NCBI GenBank assembly: GCA_964369225.1
Contig: CAYJER010000013.1
Span: forward strand, 1 to 55,585
DNA: 55,585 bases
From: SIG603 sp964369225
GTDB taxonomy: Bacteria; Bacillota; Clostridia; Oscillospirales; Acutalibacteraceae
Direction of reading: 5' to 3'
Shown here: positions 1 to 7,903 of the stretch, in pieces
How the letters are laid out: each line of letters begins with the position of its first letter
How positions within the stretch are numbered: position 1 is the first letter of the stretch
Made by a program: the position numbers and the translations under genes
The notes under the pieces: generated by a model
Told to the model about the DNA's origin: nothing
The model's input: only the letters and a program-made list of their open reading frames with translations
Database searches by the model: none

Positions 1-58
1 TCGGGACGGAAAACCCGTCCCCTACATTGCTAAATTTCTCTAATCAACACGTCTGATT
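1..58. repeat. Right half of a palindromic intergenic element (GACGGG type), cut by the window edge
   Basis: The window opens inside the right arm of an element whose full form is at 15524-15605. Bases 1-26 match that right arm, and the following flank (TTGCTAAATTTCTCTAA, then ACGTCTG) matches 15604-15632 with one change. The left arm lies outside the window. Confidence 0.85.
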
Positions 59-111
59 TAGCACCTAAGGCGGAGTATTAAAATAAATTCATTAAAATTC
101 ACAAAAACTAA

Positions 112-137
112 TGTAGTGGATAATATCCGCCACTACA
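112..137. repeat. Small palindrome of the intergenic family, possible terminator of the minus-strand gene
   Basis: TGTAGTGG (112-119) pairs perfectly with CCACTACA (130-137) around a 10-base loop that carries the TAATATCC core seen in other copies. It sits 10 bases past the stop of the minus-strand kinase gene. On that strand it is followed by TTAGTTTTTG, so it may end its transcript. The terminator role is inferred. Confidence 0.6.
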
Positions 138-147
138 AAGTTAACCA

Positions 148-726
148 TTAAATAGAAACTATCCTATTCCACTCATTTAAACTTTCTTCAATTGGTTTAG
201 CGGTGTCAATTCTGTGAACATTTTTAAATTCTGATAAATTTTCTTCTGAAAAATCTTCTTGATCTGCTAAAAATCTTCTGCAAATTTCTGCGTAATTAGG
301 GTTAGCTTGATTTTTTTCACGCTCGATACAGCGTAATAATCTGTCGTGGTCGTTAATGTGCAGATAAACTATATTAGTAGCGTTTGTGCCGTAATGCTCC
401 TGCATTGCTTTAGCTCCGGCTAAGGTGGTAATCATTATATAGTCTTGTTTTTCGTCTAAATCAAATTTAAGCGTGAAGTATGTCCAAATACCCTTAATTG
501 TATTGTATTCTCGTTTTTCAATTATCTTATTTTCATTTACATATGCCTTTAATTGCTCGTCTGACACAAAATGATAAGTTAGCCCATCAATCTCGTTACT
601 GCGTTTTGGGCGTGTTGTGTGAGGAATTATAGGCACTAATTTTTTTTGCGAATTATCTATAATTTTACTGAATAAAGTATCTTTTCCAGAACCACTTTTT
701 CCTACTAAACAAAAAATTTTACTCAA
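148..726 (-). CDS. Guanylate-kinase-like nucleoside monophosphate kinase
   Basis: A 192-residue protein that begins with a P-loop, GKSGSGKDT (residues 9-17), and continues with a TTRPKRSNEIDGLTYHFV stretch typical of the GMP-binding region of guanylate kinases (Gmk phosphorylates GMP to GDP with ATP). The P-loop has Asp where Ser/Thr is usual, followed by Thr; this is seen in some kinases of the family. The start codon is TTG, chosen because no ATG lies at the N-terminal edge and AAAGGAA sits about 11 bases upstream. The gene stands alone, away from rpoZ, its common partner in Firmicutes, so this may be a second Gmk-like enzyme rather than the housekeeping one. Its own promoter is visible upstream. 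Confidence 0.8.
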   Translation of the reverse strand: MSKIFCLVGKSGSGKDTLFSKIIDNSQKKLVPIIPHTTRPKRSNEIDGLTYHFVSDEQLKAYVNENKIIEKREYNTIKGIWTYFTLKFDLDEKQDYIMITTLAGAKAMQEHYGTNATNIVYLHINDHDRLLRCIEREKNQANPNYAEICRRFLADQEDFSEENLSEFKNVHRIDTAKPIEESLNEWNRIVSI

Positions 727-765
727 TTTAATTTAATTCCTTTCGGTTTTAAAATCTTTGAGATG

Positions 766-794
766 ATTATAACATAATTTAAGAGCTTATACAA
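766..794 (-). promoter_or_regulatory. Promoter of the guanylate-kinase-like gene
   Basis: On the minus strand TTGTAT (789-794), a 17-base spacer and TATAAT (766-771) form a sigma-A-type promoter about 40 bases upstream of the start codon. Confidence 0.65.
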
Positions 795-843
795 CAATAA
801 ATTTTACGTTTCGACACGTTTGCTTGTAAATACTAGCAAAATT

Positions 844-890
844 CGTTTATCACTTGATTTTATATGATAAATATGATAGAATGATAAACG
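844..890 (+). promoter_or_regulatory. Promoter of the sortase gene, bracketed by a 9-bp inverted repeat
   Basis: TTGATT (854-859), a 17-base spacer and TAGAAT (877-882) form a plausible promoter. It is enclosed by CGTTTATCA (844-852) and its perfect reverse complement TGATAAACG (882-890). The repeat could be an operator for an unknown regulator; that is inference. Confidence 0.55.
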
Positions 891-922
891 ATATATCGGT
901 TACATATTAGAATAAGGTGGCT

Positions 923-1879
923 ATGAGACAAAAAATTAATAAGACAAAAGAAACAGGCAAAAAATCTCCAAAGCATTTAGTTGTTTTATTTTCATTGACA
1001 TTACTAATTGGTGTTGCTTTTTTGTTGTATCCAACAATTGGAAATATTATTGTTACAATAGAGCAAACTAGAATCAACAATGAATATAAACAATCTGCGC
1101 AGAGTATGAGTGAAGAGGCTAGACAAAGTGCCTTTGAACAAGCAGAGAAATTTAACGAGAATATAAAAAATCCAATACTGACTGACGCATTAGGTGATAA
1201 TGCAGAAGATAACTCAAATGGCTATTATAGTGCGTTGGATGTTGGTGAAGATGATGTTATGGGTACAATTGAAATACCTAAAATTAATATAGAGTTACCA
1301 CTTTATTATGGAACGTCAGACCTTGCATTACAAAAAGGTATTGGGCATTTAGAGGGTACATCATTGCCAATTGGTGGCGTTGGCACTCATAGCGTGCTTA
1401 CAGGGCATGGCGCATTGCCAAACTCAAAGATGTTTACAGATTTAGACCAATTAGTGATTGGTGATGATTTTTACATTTATGTTTTTGGTGAAGTATTACA
1501 GTATTCGGTTGTCGAGATTAATACTGTTCTGCCAGATGATTATAGTAAATTGGAGGTAGACCCCGACAGTGATTTTCTAACGTTAATTACATGTACTCCA
1601 TATGGAATAAACACTCACCGACTGCTTGTAAGAGGTGAACGTGTTTTAAACGAAGAGACAACGATTGAAACAAGCGAACCCGATACAGATATTGATGAAA
1701 ACACAAACGACGATGATGACACCTTGGTTACAATAACAGAAGAAAAAAATGTGATTCAACAAGTTTTAGCAGTTATTTTTCAGGATGATATAATGAAATA
1801 TAGCTTTTTGGTTGCTGTTTCTATCGTGTTGGCTAGCATTGTATTTTTTGTAGTCAAGATAATAAAACGCAAAAAGTAA
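923..1879 (+). CDS. Class C (pilus) sortase
   Basis: Membrane transpeptidase that links pilin subunits. The 318-residue protein has an N-terminal membrane segment (about 19-46), the catalytic His in TGHGAL (His162), the catalytic Cys in TLITCTPYG (Cys224), the conserved Arg in THRLLVRGER (Arg233) and a second membrane segment near the C-terminus followed by KIIKRKK. Two membrane segments and the TLITCTPYG-INTHRLLVRG signature fit class C rather than class A. ATG at 923 is preferred over the in-frame GTG at 917 because the AAGG of the AAGGTGG Shine-Dalgarno sits correctly for it and overlaps the GTG. The next gene is a pilin with an LPLTG signal, its probable substrate. An acidic Asp/Glu/Thr-rich linker (about 245-275) precedes the last membrane segment. 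Confidence 0.92.
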   Translation: MRQKINKTKETGKKSPKHLVVLFSLTLLIGVAFLLYPTIGNIIVTIEQTRINNEYKQSAQSMSEEARQSAFEQAEKFNENIKNPILTDALGDNAEDNSNGYYSALDVGEDDVMGTIEIPKINIELPLYYGTSDLALQKGIGHLEGTSLPIGGVGTHSVLTGHGALPNSKMFTDLDQLVIGDDFYIYVFGEVLQYSVVEINTVLPDDYSKLEVDPDSDFLTLITCTPYGINTHRLLVRGERVLNEETTIETSEPDTDIDENTNDDDDTLVTITEEKNVIQQVLAVIFQDDIMKYSFLVAVSIVLASIVFFVVKIIKRKK

Positions 1880-1893
1880 ATTTGATAAAATAT

Positions 1894-2138
1894 TGTAGGG
1901 TACTCAGACCAGACGTGCCTCTTAGAGAATTTAGCCATGTAGGGGCGGATATTATCCGCCTAAAAAACCATAATTTTGCCTAAGATTCATAGGCGGATAA
2001 TATCCGCCCCTACATGGATTTGTGCGTATAAACGAATTAATGTTAAAGCAAAAAACGTAAGAGCACGTCTGCACACAGACCCTTCCATACGATATAGCAT
2101 TAAGATTGATTTATCCCATACAAGGCTTATTACACTGA
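1894..2138. repeat. Palindromic intergenic element, GGCGGATA type
   Basis: This fills the 303-base gap between sortase and pilin genes. The core is a perfect 27-bp inverted repeat (1935-1961 with 1991-2017) around a 29-base spacer. Each arm itself contains the short palindrome GGCGGATATTATCCGCC. Outer flanks (AAAATATTGTAGGG on the left; TTTGTGCGT, AACGAATTAA and ACGTCTGCAC on the right) recur around other copies in the window. No gene is visible in the gap. Confidence 0.88.
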
Positions 2139-2182
2139 ATTATTATTAAATAATTATATAAAAAAGAAAAGGAATGAAAATT

Positions 2183-3964
2183 ATGAAAAAACGCAACATT
2201 AAAAGAATAGTAGCTTTTGCAGCAATTTTAATGCTACTACTCACAACATTCTCAGCAACTTTATTAGTTGCACAAGCCGAGCAAACCGCTGTTATAGATG
2301 AGACACAGCAAGTATCACTTACCATACATAAGTATGCAGTACCAGATGATGGTACAGACGATTACGGCCTAATTGGTATCTCAGCAGCCGTTACAGGTGC
2401 AGAGTTGGCTGAACAACCAACATATGATGGACTAGCAGACGTGGATTTTTCAGCTTATCTTATCCCAGATACTGTAGCTGGAGATGCATTAGAGGCTCTT
2501 GTAGATACAACAACAATTCCAGATGCAGCTTCTTATACACCTGCTGAGATTGTTACAACTAATGAGGATGGTGTGGCTGTATTTGAAGATGTAGAAAACG
2601 GTGGTCACCTTGATCAAGGTAGATACTTAATTGTTGAAACAGGTACACCAGCTCATGTTACAGCAAAATCAGTAAACTTTATTGTAGATTTACCATACAC
2701 AAATGCTGCTGGAGATGAGTATATCTATGATGTGCATGTTTACCCTAAAAACTATACTGTTTTAGGTAAAGTTGAGCTTACAAAGACATTTGAAGGACAA
2801 ACTATGGAGGCAGATTTATCAGCTACTTTTAAATTACAAGGTCATGATGGTGCTGATTATGTTGATATGCCATCTCCTTATGATAACTTGACAACAAATT
2901 CAGAAGGTAAAATTATTGTAGATGATTTGCATGCTGGCACGTATCGATTTATTGAAGTTGCAGCACCTACAGGCTATGGCATAAACACAACTCCAATTGA
3001 ATTTACAATTACACAAGATGCAAGTGAAGGAGTAGTGACACGTGAAGCAGATAACAAAAAACTACCAACTATTGCGAAAGGAGTTTCAGCAGATGGAATA
3101 GATTTTTCTGAAGTTGTAAGTGTAAATGCTGGTGAGCCTGCTACTTGGAGAATAACACCTGAAATTCCTACTGATATTGAAGACTATGATTTATTTACAG
3201 TGGAAGAAATTGTGGATTCAAGACTTGATATTGTGGCAGATTCAGTAGTTGTAAAATTAGGTACTGATACATTGGCAGAAAATACAGATTATACATTATT
3301 GATAAGTGGTAACAGTATTACAGTTAAATTTATTGATGACATAGTGACTATTCCAGCATTAGACCCAAATAAAGAATTAAACATTACATATCAAACAACT
3401 ATTGATATGACACAAGATAATGTTTTAGGAACAGATATAGGTGGAAGTACAAGTTTAAACTATAATAACCGTTATACAGGAATTTTGACGGCTGTAAGTG
3501 ATGAAGCAAATGTTTACACAGGTGGTGCTTACATGGAAGTTGTAGACTCAAATACTAATCAACCACTAATCGGAGCCGTGATTAAATTGTATGCTACAGA
3601 AGCAGATGCTAAAGCTGGAACTGCTCCTATAGCGACTTTAACTAGTGGTACTAATGGAGAAGTATTGTTTAAAGGTTTAGCTTATAATGGACCTGGGGAG
3701 GCTTATAATACAGGCGGAAGAGACTATTACTTTGTTGTAGAAACAGCTCCATCAGGATATCACTTACCTGGTGAAGTGTTATCAGTAACTGTAAATCATG
3801 ATTCTCATAAAGATGATAGCACAACTCCACAAATAGAACTTTTAGTGAAATCTAAGCTACCACTTACAGGTGGACAAGGTACTTTAATGTTTTATTTAGT
3901 TGGGATAAGCTTAATTGCTTTAGCTACAATAATTTTTGTTCAATACAAAAAAAGATCAAACTAA
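2183..3964 (+). CDS. LPxTG-anchored backbone pilin with SpaA-type domains
   Basis: A secreted pilin subunit of 593 residues: signal peptide (about 1-32), a YPKN pilin motif near residue 187 whose Lys is the expected polymerisation site, two E-box-like segments (IEVAAPTGY near 262; VVETAPSGY near 525) typical of SpaA/CnaB domains with isopeptide bonds, and a C-terminal sorting signal LPLTG, hydrophobic segment and YKKRSN tail. ATG 2183 is chosen over 2174 because AAAAGGA ends about 10 bases before it. The upstream class C sortase is the likely polymerase. No second pilin, tip protein or signal peptidase is adjacent, so the locus encodes at most a one-component pilus. Anchoring to the wall probably needs a sortase coded elsewhere. 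Confidence 0.92.
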   Translation: MKKRNIKRIVAFAAILMLLLTTFSATLLVAQAEQTAVIDETQQVSLTIHKYAVPDDGTDDYGLIGISAAVTGAELAEQPTYDGLADVDFSAYLIPDTVAGDALEALVDTTTIPDAASYTPAEIVTTNEDGVAVFEDVENGGHLDQGRYLIVETGTPAHVTAKSVNFIVDLPYTNAAGDEYIYDVHVYPKNYTVLGKVELTKTFEGQTMEADLSATFKLQGHDGADYVDMPSPYDNLTTNSEGKIIVDDLHAGTYRFIEVAAPTGYGINTTPIEFTITQDASEGVVTREADNKKLPTIAKGVSADGIDFSEVVSVNAGEPATWRITPEIPTDIEDYDLFTVEEIVDSRLDIVADSVVVKLGTDTLAENTDYTLLISGNSITVKFIDDIVTIPALDPNKELNITYQTTIDMTQDNVLGTDIGGSTSLNYNNRYTGILTAVSDEANVYTGGAYMEVVDSNTNQPLIGAVIKLYATEADAKAGTAPIATLTSGTNGEVLFKGLAYNGPGEAYNTGGRDYYFVVETAPSGYHLPGEVLSVTVNHDSHKDDSTTPQIELLVKSKLPLTGGQGTLMFYLVGISLIALATIIFVQYKKRSN

Positions 3965-3977
3965 TATAAATTAATAT

Positions 3978-4018
3978 AAAGAACCTCTCGTCCAGAGAGG
4001 TTCTTTGATTTTTAATTT
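3978..4018 (+). terminator. Terminator of the pilin gene
   Basis: A perfect 12-bp stem (AAAGAACCTCTC 3978-3989 with 3995-4006), a 5-base loop and a T-rich tail (GATTTTTAATTT). Confidence 0.9.
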
Positions 4019-4040
4019 AATAATAAAAGGCATAAATTTT

Positions 4041-4270
4041 GTAGGGGCGACCTGTAGTCAGACGTGTGGATTACGTTTTTTAGTTAAAATTTATTCGTTA
4101 AAACGCACAAATTAATGTAGGGGAGGATATTATCCAGACGTGTAGATTATAAAATTATGCCAAGTAGGGCAAGGGCTCTGCTCTTGCCGAAAACTAGGAC
4201 TATTAACTGACTTACGGCAAGAGCAGAGCCCTTGCCCTACATCAAATTGTACGTTTTAACGAATTAGGTT
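4041..4270. repeat. Palindromic intergenic element, GGCAAGG type
   Basis: Fills most of the 499-base gap between pilin and rpsL. Core arms 4164-4189 and 4215-4240 are a perfect 26-bp inverted repeat with a 25-base spacer; each arm can also fold alone (GGCAAG with CTTGCC). The flanks carry the family modules TTGTAGGGGCGACC, AGACGTGTGGATTACG, CGTTAAAACGCACAAATTAATG and GTACGTTTTAACGAATTA. The rest of the gap holds the pilin terminator and the rpsL promoter; no gene is seen. Confidence 0.88.
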
Positions 4271-4364
4271 AAATACTTACAATAAACTCCACTTATATAA
4301 TAAACTCTTGAAAATTCTTACGTTTTCATAGGCAAATAATATTGTTAATTTAATGTTAATTCGC

Positions 4365-4393
4365 TTGACAATTAAGGATATCTAGGCTATAAT
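4365..4393 (+). promoter_or_regulatory. Consensus promoter of the rpsL-rpsG-fusA cluster
   Basis: Perfect TTGACA (4365-4370), 17-base spacer, perfect TATAAT (4388-4393), about 70 bases before rpsL. No rpoB/rpoC genes precede rpsL here, so this promoter probably drives the str cluster on its own. Confidence 0.9.
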
Positions 4394-4463
4394 AAGAAAG
4401 AACGTGTAAGAGATAGGGAAAATCTATCCAAATGCACGAAATTTTGAAGAAGGAGGTAAAAAA

Positions 4464-4889
4464 ATGCCTACATTTAACCAGTTGGTTCACAATGGACGTT
4501 CCGTTGCAGAGAGAAAAGCTAAAGGTCCTGCTCTATTAAAAGGTTGGAACTCTAAGAAAAGAGTTGCTTTCAATCAAGATTCACCACAAAAACGTGGAGT
4601 TTGTACAGCAGTTAAAACAGCTACTCCTAAAAAACCTAACTCAGCTTTAAGAAAAATCGCAAGAGTTAGACTTTCAAACGGAATCGAGGTAACAGCTTAT
4701 ATCCCAGGTGTTGGACATAACCTACAAGAGCATAGCGTTGTTATGATCAGAGGCGGTCGTGTTAAGGATATCCCTGGTGTTCGTTACCACATTATCAGAG
4801 GCACACTTGATGCTCAAGGTGTTGCAAAACGTATGCAAGCTAGATCTAAGTACGGTGCAAAGAAACCTAAAGCAGGTGCAAAAAAATAA
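4464..4889 (+). CDS. rpsL: 30S ribosomal protein S12
   Basis: 141 residues with the hallmark S12 core: PQKRGVCTAVKTATPKKPNS (about 42-61), the site of streptomycin-resistance changes, and GGRVKDIPGVRYHIIRG (about 97-113) near the decoding centre. S12 is part of the 30S accuracy centre. It starts at ATG 4464 behind AAGGAGGT (4450-4457), with a consensus promoter upstream. It opens the str cluster rpsL-rpsG-fusA-tuf. The Lys/Gly-rich C-terminus (GAKKPKAGAKK) is a small extension typical of clostridial S12. Confidence 0.98.
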   Translation: MPTFNQLVHNGRSVAERKAKGPALLKGWNSKKRVAFNQDSPQKRGVCTAVKTATPKKPNSALRKIARVRLSNGIEVTAYIPGVGHNLQEHSVVMIRGGRVKDIPGVRYHIIRGTLDAQGVAKRMQARSKYGAKKPKAGAKK

Positions 4890-5065
4890 TCTAAATTAGA
4901 TTAAAAAGAAACTAAAAACAAAAATCAAATAGTTTCGTAAGTTAATAATTTTCAAGGCTTACCACTTTTTGTGGTTTGGCGTTTATATAAATTAAATGCC
5001 TATCTTGCCGACGGAAGAAAAACTTTCGAGTACCTATGATATCATTATGTGAAGGAGGGAAGACT

Positions 5066-5536
5066 ATGCCAAGAAGAGGCAATGTGGCAAAACGTGATGT
5101 TTTAGCTGACCCTATGTATAATTCAAAACTTGTAACACGTCTTATCAACAATATTATGTATGACGGAAAAAAAGGTGTTGCACAAAAAATCGTTTATGAT
5201 GCGTTTGACATTATCGCAACAAAAACAGGCAAGGAAGCTCTAGAAGTTTTCGAGCAAGCTATGGAAAACATTATGCCAGCTTTAGAAGTTAAAGCTCGTC
5301 GTGTCGGTGGTTCTACTTATCAAGTTCCTTGTGAAGTAAGACCTGAGAGAAGACAAACTTTAGGACTTCGTTGGGTAACAAGATATTCAAGACTACGTTC
5401 TGAGAAAACAATGAGAGAGCGTCTAGCTGGAGAAATTCTTGATGCTATAAACGGTGCTGGTGGCGCTGCTAAAAAGCGTGACGATACACATAAAATGGCT
5501 GAAGCTAATAAAGCTTTCGCACATTACAGATGGTAA
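5066..5536 (+). CDS. rpsG: 30S ribosomal protein S7
   Basis: 156 residues, the normal S7 length; S7 nucleates assembly of the 30S head. It begins MPRRGNVAKRDVLADPMYNS and contains the RRVGGSTYQVPCEVRPERR block (about 76-94) typical of S7. ATG 5066 is chosen because GAAGGAGGG ends 6 bases upstream and S7 proteins start MPRRG; an earlier in-frame ATG at 5036 only adds spacer. The 176-base gap after rpsL is long for this pair and holds short hairpins (GGCGTTT 4978-4984 with AAATGCC 4994-5000), a possible S7 autoregulation leader; that is inference. Confidence 0.98.
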   Translation: MPRRGNVAKRDVLADPMYNSKLVTRLINNIMYDGKKGVAQKIVYDAFDIIATKTGKEALEVFEQAMENIMPALEVKARRVGGSTYQVPCEVRPERRQTLGLRWVTRYSRLRSEKTMRERLAGEILDAINGAGGAAKKRDDTHKMAEANKAFAHYRW

Positions 5537-5573
5537 TCTTTCAGCAGTAGCTTGAAAGAAATATAAATGGAAG

Positions 5574-5612
5574 GATACCGTAGTCGCTTAGAAGCTTTGT
5601 GCTACAGGTATC
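5574..5612 (+). other. Stem-loop in the rpsG-fusA spacer
   Basis: GATACCGTAG (5574-5583) pairs with CTAC-A-GGTATC (5602-5612) with one bulged A, just ahead of the fusA Shine-Dalgarno (AAGGTGAT, 5615-5622). It may affect fusA translation or mRNA stability; no known family is recognised. Confidence 0.4.
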
Positions 5613-5628
5613 ACAAGGTGATTATAAT

Positions 5629-7749
5629 ATGGCAAGACAGGTTTCATTAGAAAAAACCAGAAATATCGGTATCATGGCACACATCGACGCCGGTAAAACA
5701 ACAACTACAGAGAGAATACTTTACTATACAGGTGTTAACTACAAAATTGGTGAAGTTCATGATGGCGGCGCTACTATGGACTGGATGGTTCAAGAGCAAG
5801 AGAGAGGTATCACAATTACTTCTGCTGCTACAACTTGTTTCTGGAGTCACTCTGACTACACAAACGACGTTAATTTAGCTAAAGCCAACAGACACAGAGT
5901 TAATATCATTGACACACCTGGACACGTTGACTTCACAGTTGAGGTTCAACGTTCATTACGTGTTCTTGATGGTTCAGTTACAGTTTTCTGTGCTAAAGGT
6001 GGCGTTGAGCCACAATCAGAGACAGTTTGGAGACAAGCTAACGAGTATAAAGTTCCTCGTATGGCTTATGTTAACAAAATGGACATCATGGGTGCTGACT
6101 TCTATAGAGTTGTACAAATGATGAAAGATAGACTTAAATGTAACGCTGTTCCAATTCAATTACCAATTGGTTCAGAAGAAATGTTTAAGGGCATCATCGA
6201 CCTAGTAGAGATGAAAGCTTATGTTTACTATGATGACGCTGGTAAAGATATCAGATGCGAGGACATTCCAGAAGATATGATGGAGCTTGCAGAAAAATAT
6301 CGTAACGAGCTAGTTGAGTGCGTTGCTGAGCAAGACGAAGAATTGATGGATAAATTCCTTATGGAAGAAGAAATCACAATGGCAGAGATCAAAGCCTGCA
6401 TTCGTCTTTCAACTCTTAAAAATACAATGGTTCCAGTTGTTTGTGGAACATCTTACAAAAACAAAGGCGTTCAAAAGTTACTTGACGCAGTTGTAGACTA
6501 CATGCCATCACCACTTGATGTTGATGCTATTAAGGGTGTAAACCCAGACACAGAAGAAGACGACGTTCGTGAGTCAGATGACAGCGCACCATTTGCGGCT
6601 CTAGCATTCAAAATTGCTACAGACCCATTTGTTGGTAAGTTAGCATTCTTCCGTGTTTATTCAGGATCAATCAATGCTGGTACTTCTGTATTTAACTCAA
6701 GCAAAGGCAACAGAGAGCGTCTAGGCCGTATCGTGCAAATGCATGCTAACGACAGAAAAGACATCGACATTGTTTATGCTGGAGACATTGCAGCGGCTGT
6801 TGGTCTAAAAAATACAACTACAGGTGATACATTGTGTGATGAAAATCATCCAATCATACTTGAGTCAATGGAGTTCCCAGAGCCTGTTATCCGTGTTGCT
6901 ATCGAGCCTAAAACTAAGGCTGGACAAGAAAAAATGGGTATAGCTTTAGCAAAACTTGCTGAAGAAGATCCAACTTTCAAGGCTTACACAGATGAAGAGA
7001 CTGGTCAAACTATCATCGCTGGTATGGGTGAGCTTCACCTTGAGATCATCGTTGACAGACTACTTCGTGAGTTTAAGGTTGAAGCTAATGTAGGTAAACC
7101 ACAAGTTGCTTACAAAGAGACAATCAGAAGACCATCAGAGTCTGATACAAAATATGCTCGTCAATCAGGTGGTAAGGGTCAATACGGTCACGTTAAGATC
7201 AAAGTTGAGCCAAACCCAGGTAAAGGTTACGAGTTCGTTAATGCAGTTGTTGGTGGTGCTATTCCAAAAGAATATATCCCAGCAGTTGATCAAGGTATCC
7301 AAGGCGCAATGCTTTCTGGTATCTTAGCAGGATATAATGTTGTTGACTGTAAAGTTACACTTTATGATGGATCATACCATGAGGTTGACTCATCTGAAAT
7401 GGCGTTTAAGATTGCAGGTTCTATGGCTTTCAAAGACGGTATGAAGAAGGCTGATCCAGTTCTTATGGAGCCTATCATGAAGGTTACTGTTATAGTTCCT
7501 GATGAATACATGGGTGATGTTATAGGTGACTTAAACTCACGTCGTGGTATGATTCAAGGTATGGATGCTGTAACAGGTGCACAACAAATCAACAGTGAAG
7601 TTCCACTTTCAGAGATGTTCGGTTATGCTACAGACATGCGTTCTAAAACTCAAGGTCGTGGACAATATACAATGGAACCATCTCACTATGCGGAGCTTCC
7701 AAAATCAGTATCAGAAGCAGTTATTTCTTCAAGAAAGAAAGCTGACTAA
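5629..7749 (+). CDS. fusA: Translation elongation factor G
   Basis: GTPase that drives ribosomal translocation. 706 residues with G1 AHIDAGKT (about 17-24), G2 RGIT, G3 DTPGH (about 90-94), G4 NKMD (about 144-147), and EF-G domain IV/V (SGGKGQYGHVKIKVEP; LYDGSYHEVDSSEMAFKIAG; YATDMRSKTQGRGQYTMEP). ATG 5629 (MARQVSLEKTRNIGI) is chosen over the in-frame ATG at 5599 because AAGGTGAT lies 6 bases upstream. It follows rpsG by 92 bases with no terminator and is probably cotranscribed. Confidence 0.98.
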   Translation: MARQVSLEKTRNIGIMAHIDAGKTTTTERILYYTGVNYKIGEVHDGGATMDWMVQEQERGITITSAATTCFWSHSDYTNDVNLAKANRHRVNIIDTPGHVDFTVEVQRSLRVLDGSVTVFCAKGGVEPQSETVWRQANEYKVPRMAYVNKMDIMGADFYRVVQMMKDRLKCNAVPIQLPIGSEEMFKGIIDLVEMKAYVYYDDAGKDIRCEDIPEDMMELAEKYRNELVECVAEQDEELMDKFLMEEEITMAEIKACIRLSTLKNTMVPVVCGTSYKNKGVQKLLDAVVDYMPSPLDVDAIKGVNPDTEEDDVRESDDSAPFAALAFKIATDPFVGKLAFFRVYSGSINAGTSVFNSSKGNRERLGRIVQMHANDRKDIDIVYAGDIAAAVGLKNTTTGDTLCDENHPIILESMEFPEPVIRVAIEPKTKAGQEKMGIALAKLAEEDPTFKAYTDEETGQTIIAGMGELHLEIIVDRLLREFKVEANVGKPQVAYKETIRRPSESDTKYARQSGGKGQYGHVKIKVEPNPGKGYEFVNAVVGGAIPKEYIPAVDQGIQGAMLSGILAGYNVVDCKVTLYDGSYHEVDSSEMAFKIAGSMAFKDGMKKADPVLMEPIMKVTVIVPDEYMGDVIGDLNSRRGMIQGMDAVTGAQQINSEVPLSEMFGYATDMRSKTQGRGQYTMEPSHYAELPKSVSEAVISSRKKAD

Positions 7750-7767
7750 TATAAATTTTATCTCTTT

Positions 7768-7789
7768 GGCACTAATTAATTTTAGTGCC
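7768..7789 (+). terminator. Hairpin between fusA and tuf, weak terminator candidate
   Basis: GGCACTAA (7768-7775) pairs with TTAGTGCC (7782-7789) around a 6-base loop. The tail TAGGGTTTAAA is not a good T-tract, so termination is uncertain and may be partial. Confidence 0.45.
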
Positions 7790-7833
7790 TTAGGGTTTAA
7801 AATAAAAAATGTCTGTTAAAAGACAAAAAACAC

Positions 7834-7861
7834 TTGCTTTTTTAGCAAAATGTGTTAAAAT
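7834..7861 (+). promoter_or_regulatory. Probable tuf promoter
   Basis: TTGCTT (7834-7839), 16-base spacer, TAAAAT (7856-7861), about 40 bases before tuf. A small stem TTGCT/AGCAA overlaps the -35 region. Confidence 0.5.
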
Positions 7862-7903
7862 AATTATTATAAAATATCGTAAAATTAAAGGAGGCATTTC
7901 CAA

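Noticed and set aside
1935..2017. Rho-independent terminator of the sortase gene
   Set aside because: The arms are long and perfect but the spacer is 29 bases and no T-tract follows; the same element sits in places with no gene end, so it is treated as a repeat.
4942..5151. Minus-strand gene opposite the start of rpsG
   Set aside because: It overlaps the rpsG ribosome site and coding region, and its sequence reads as the complement of S7.
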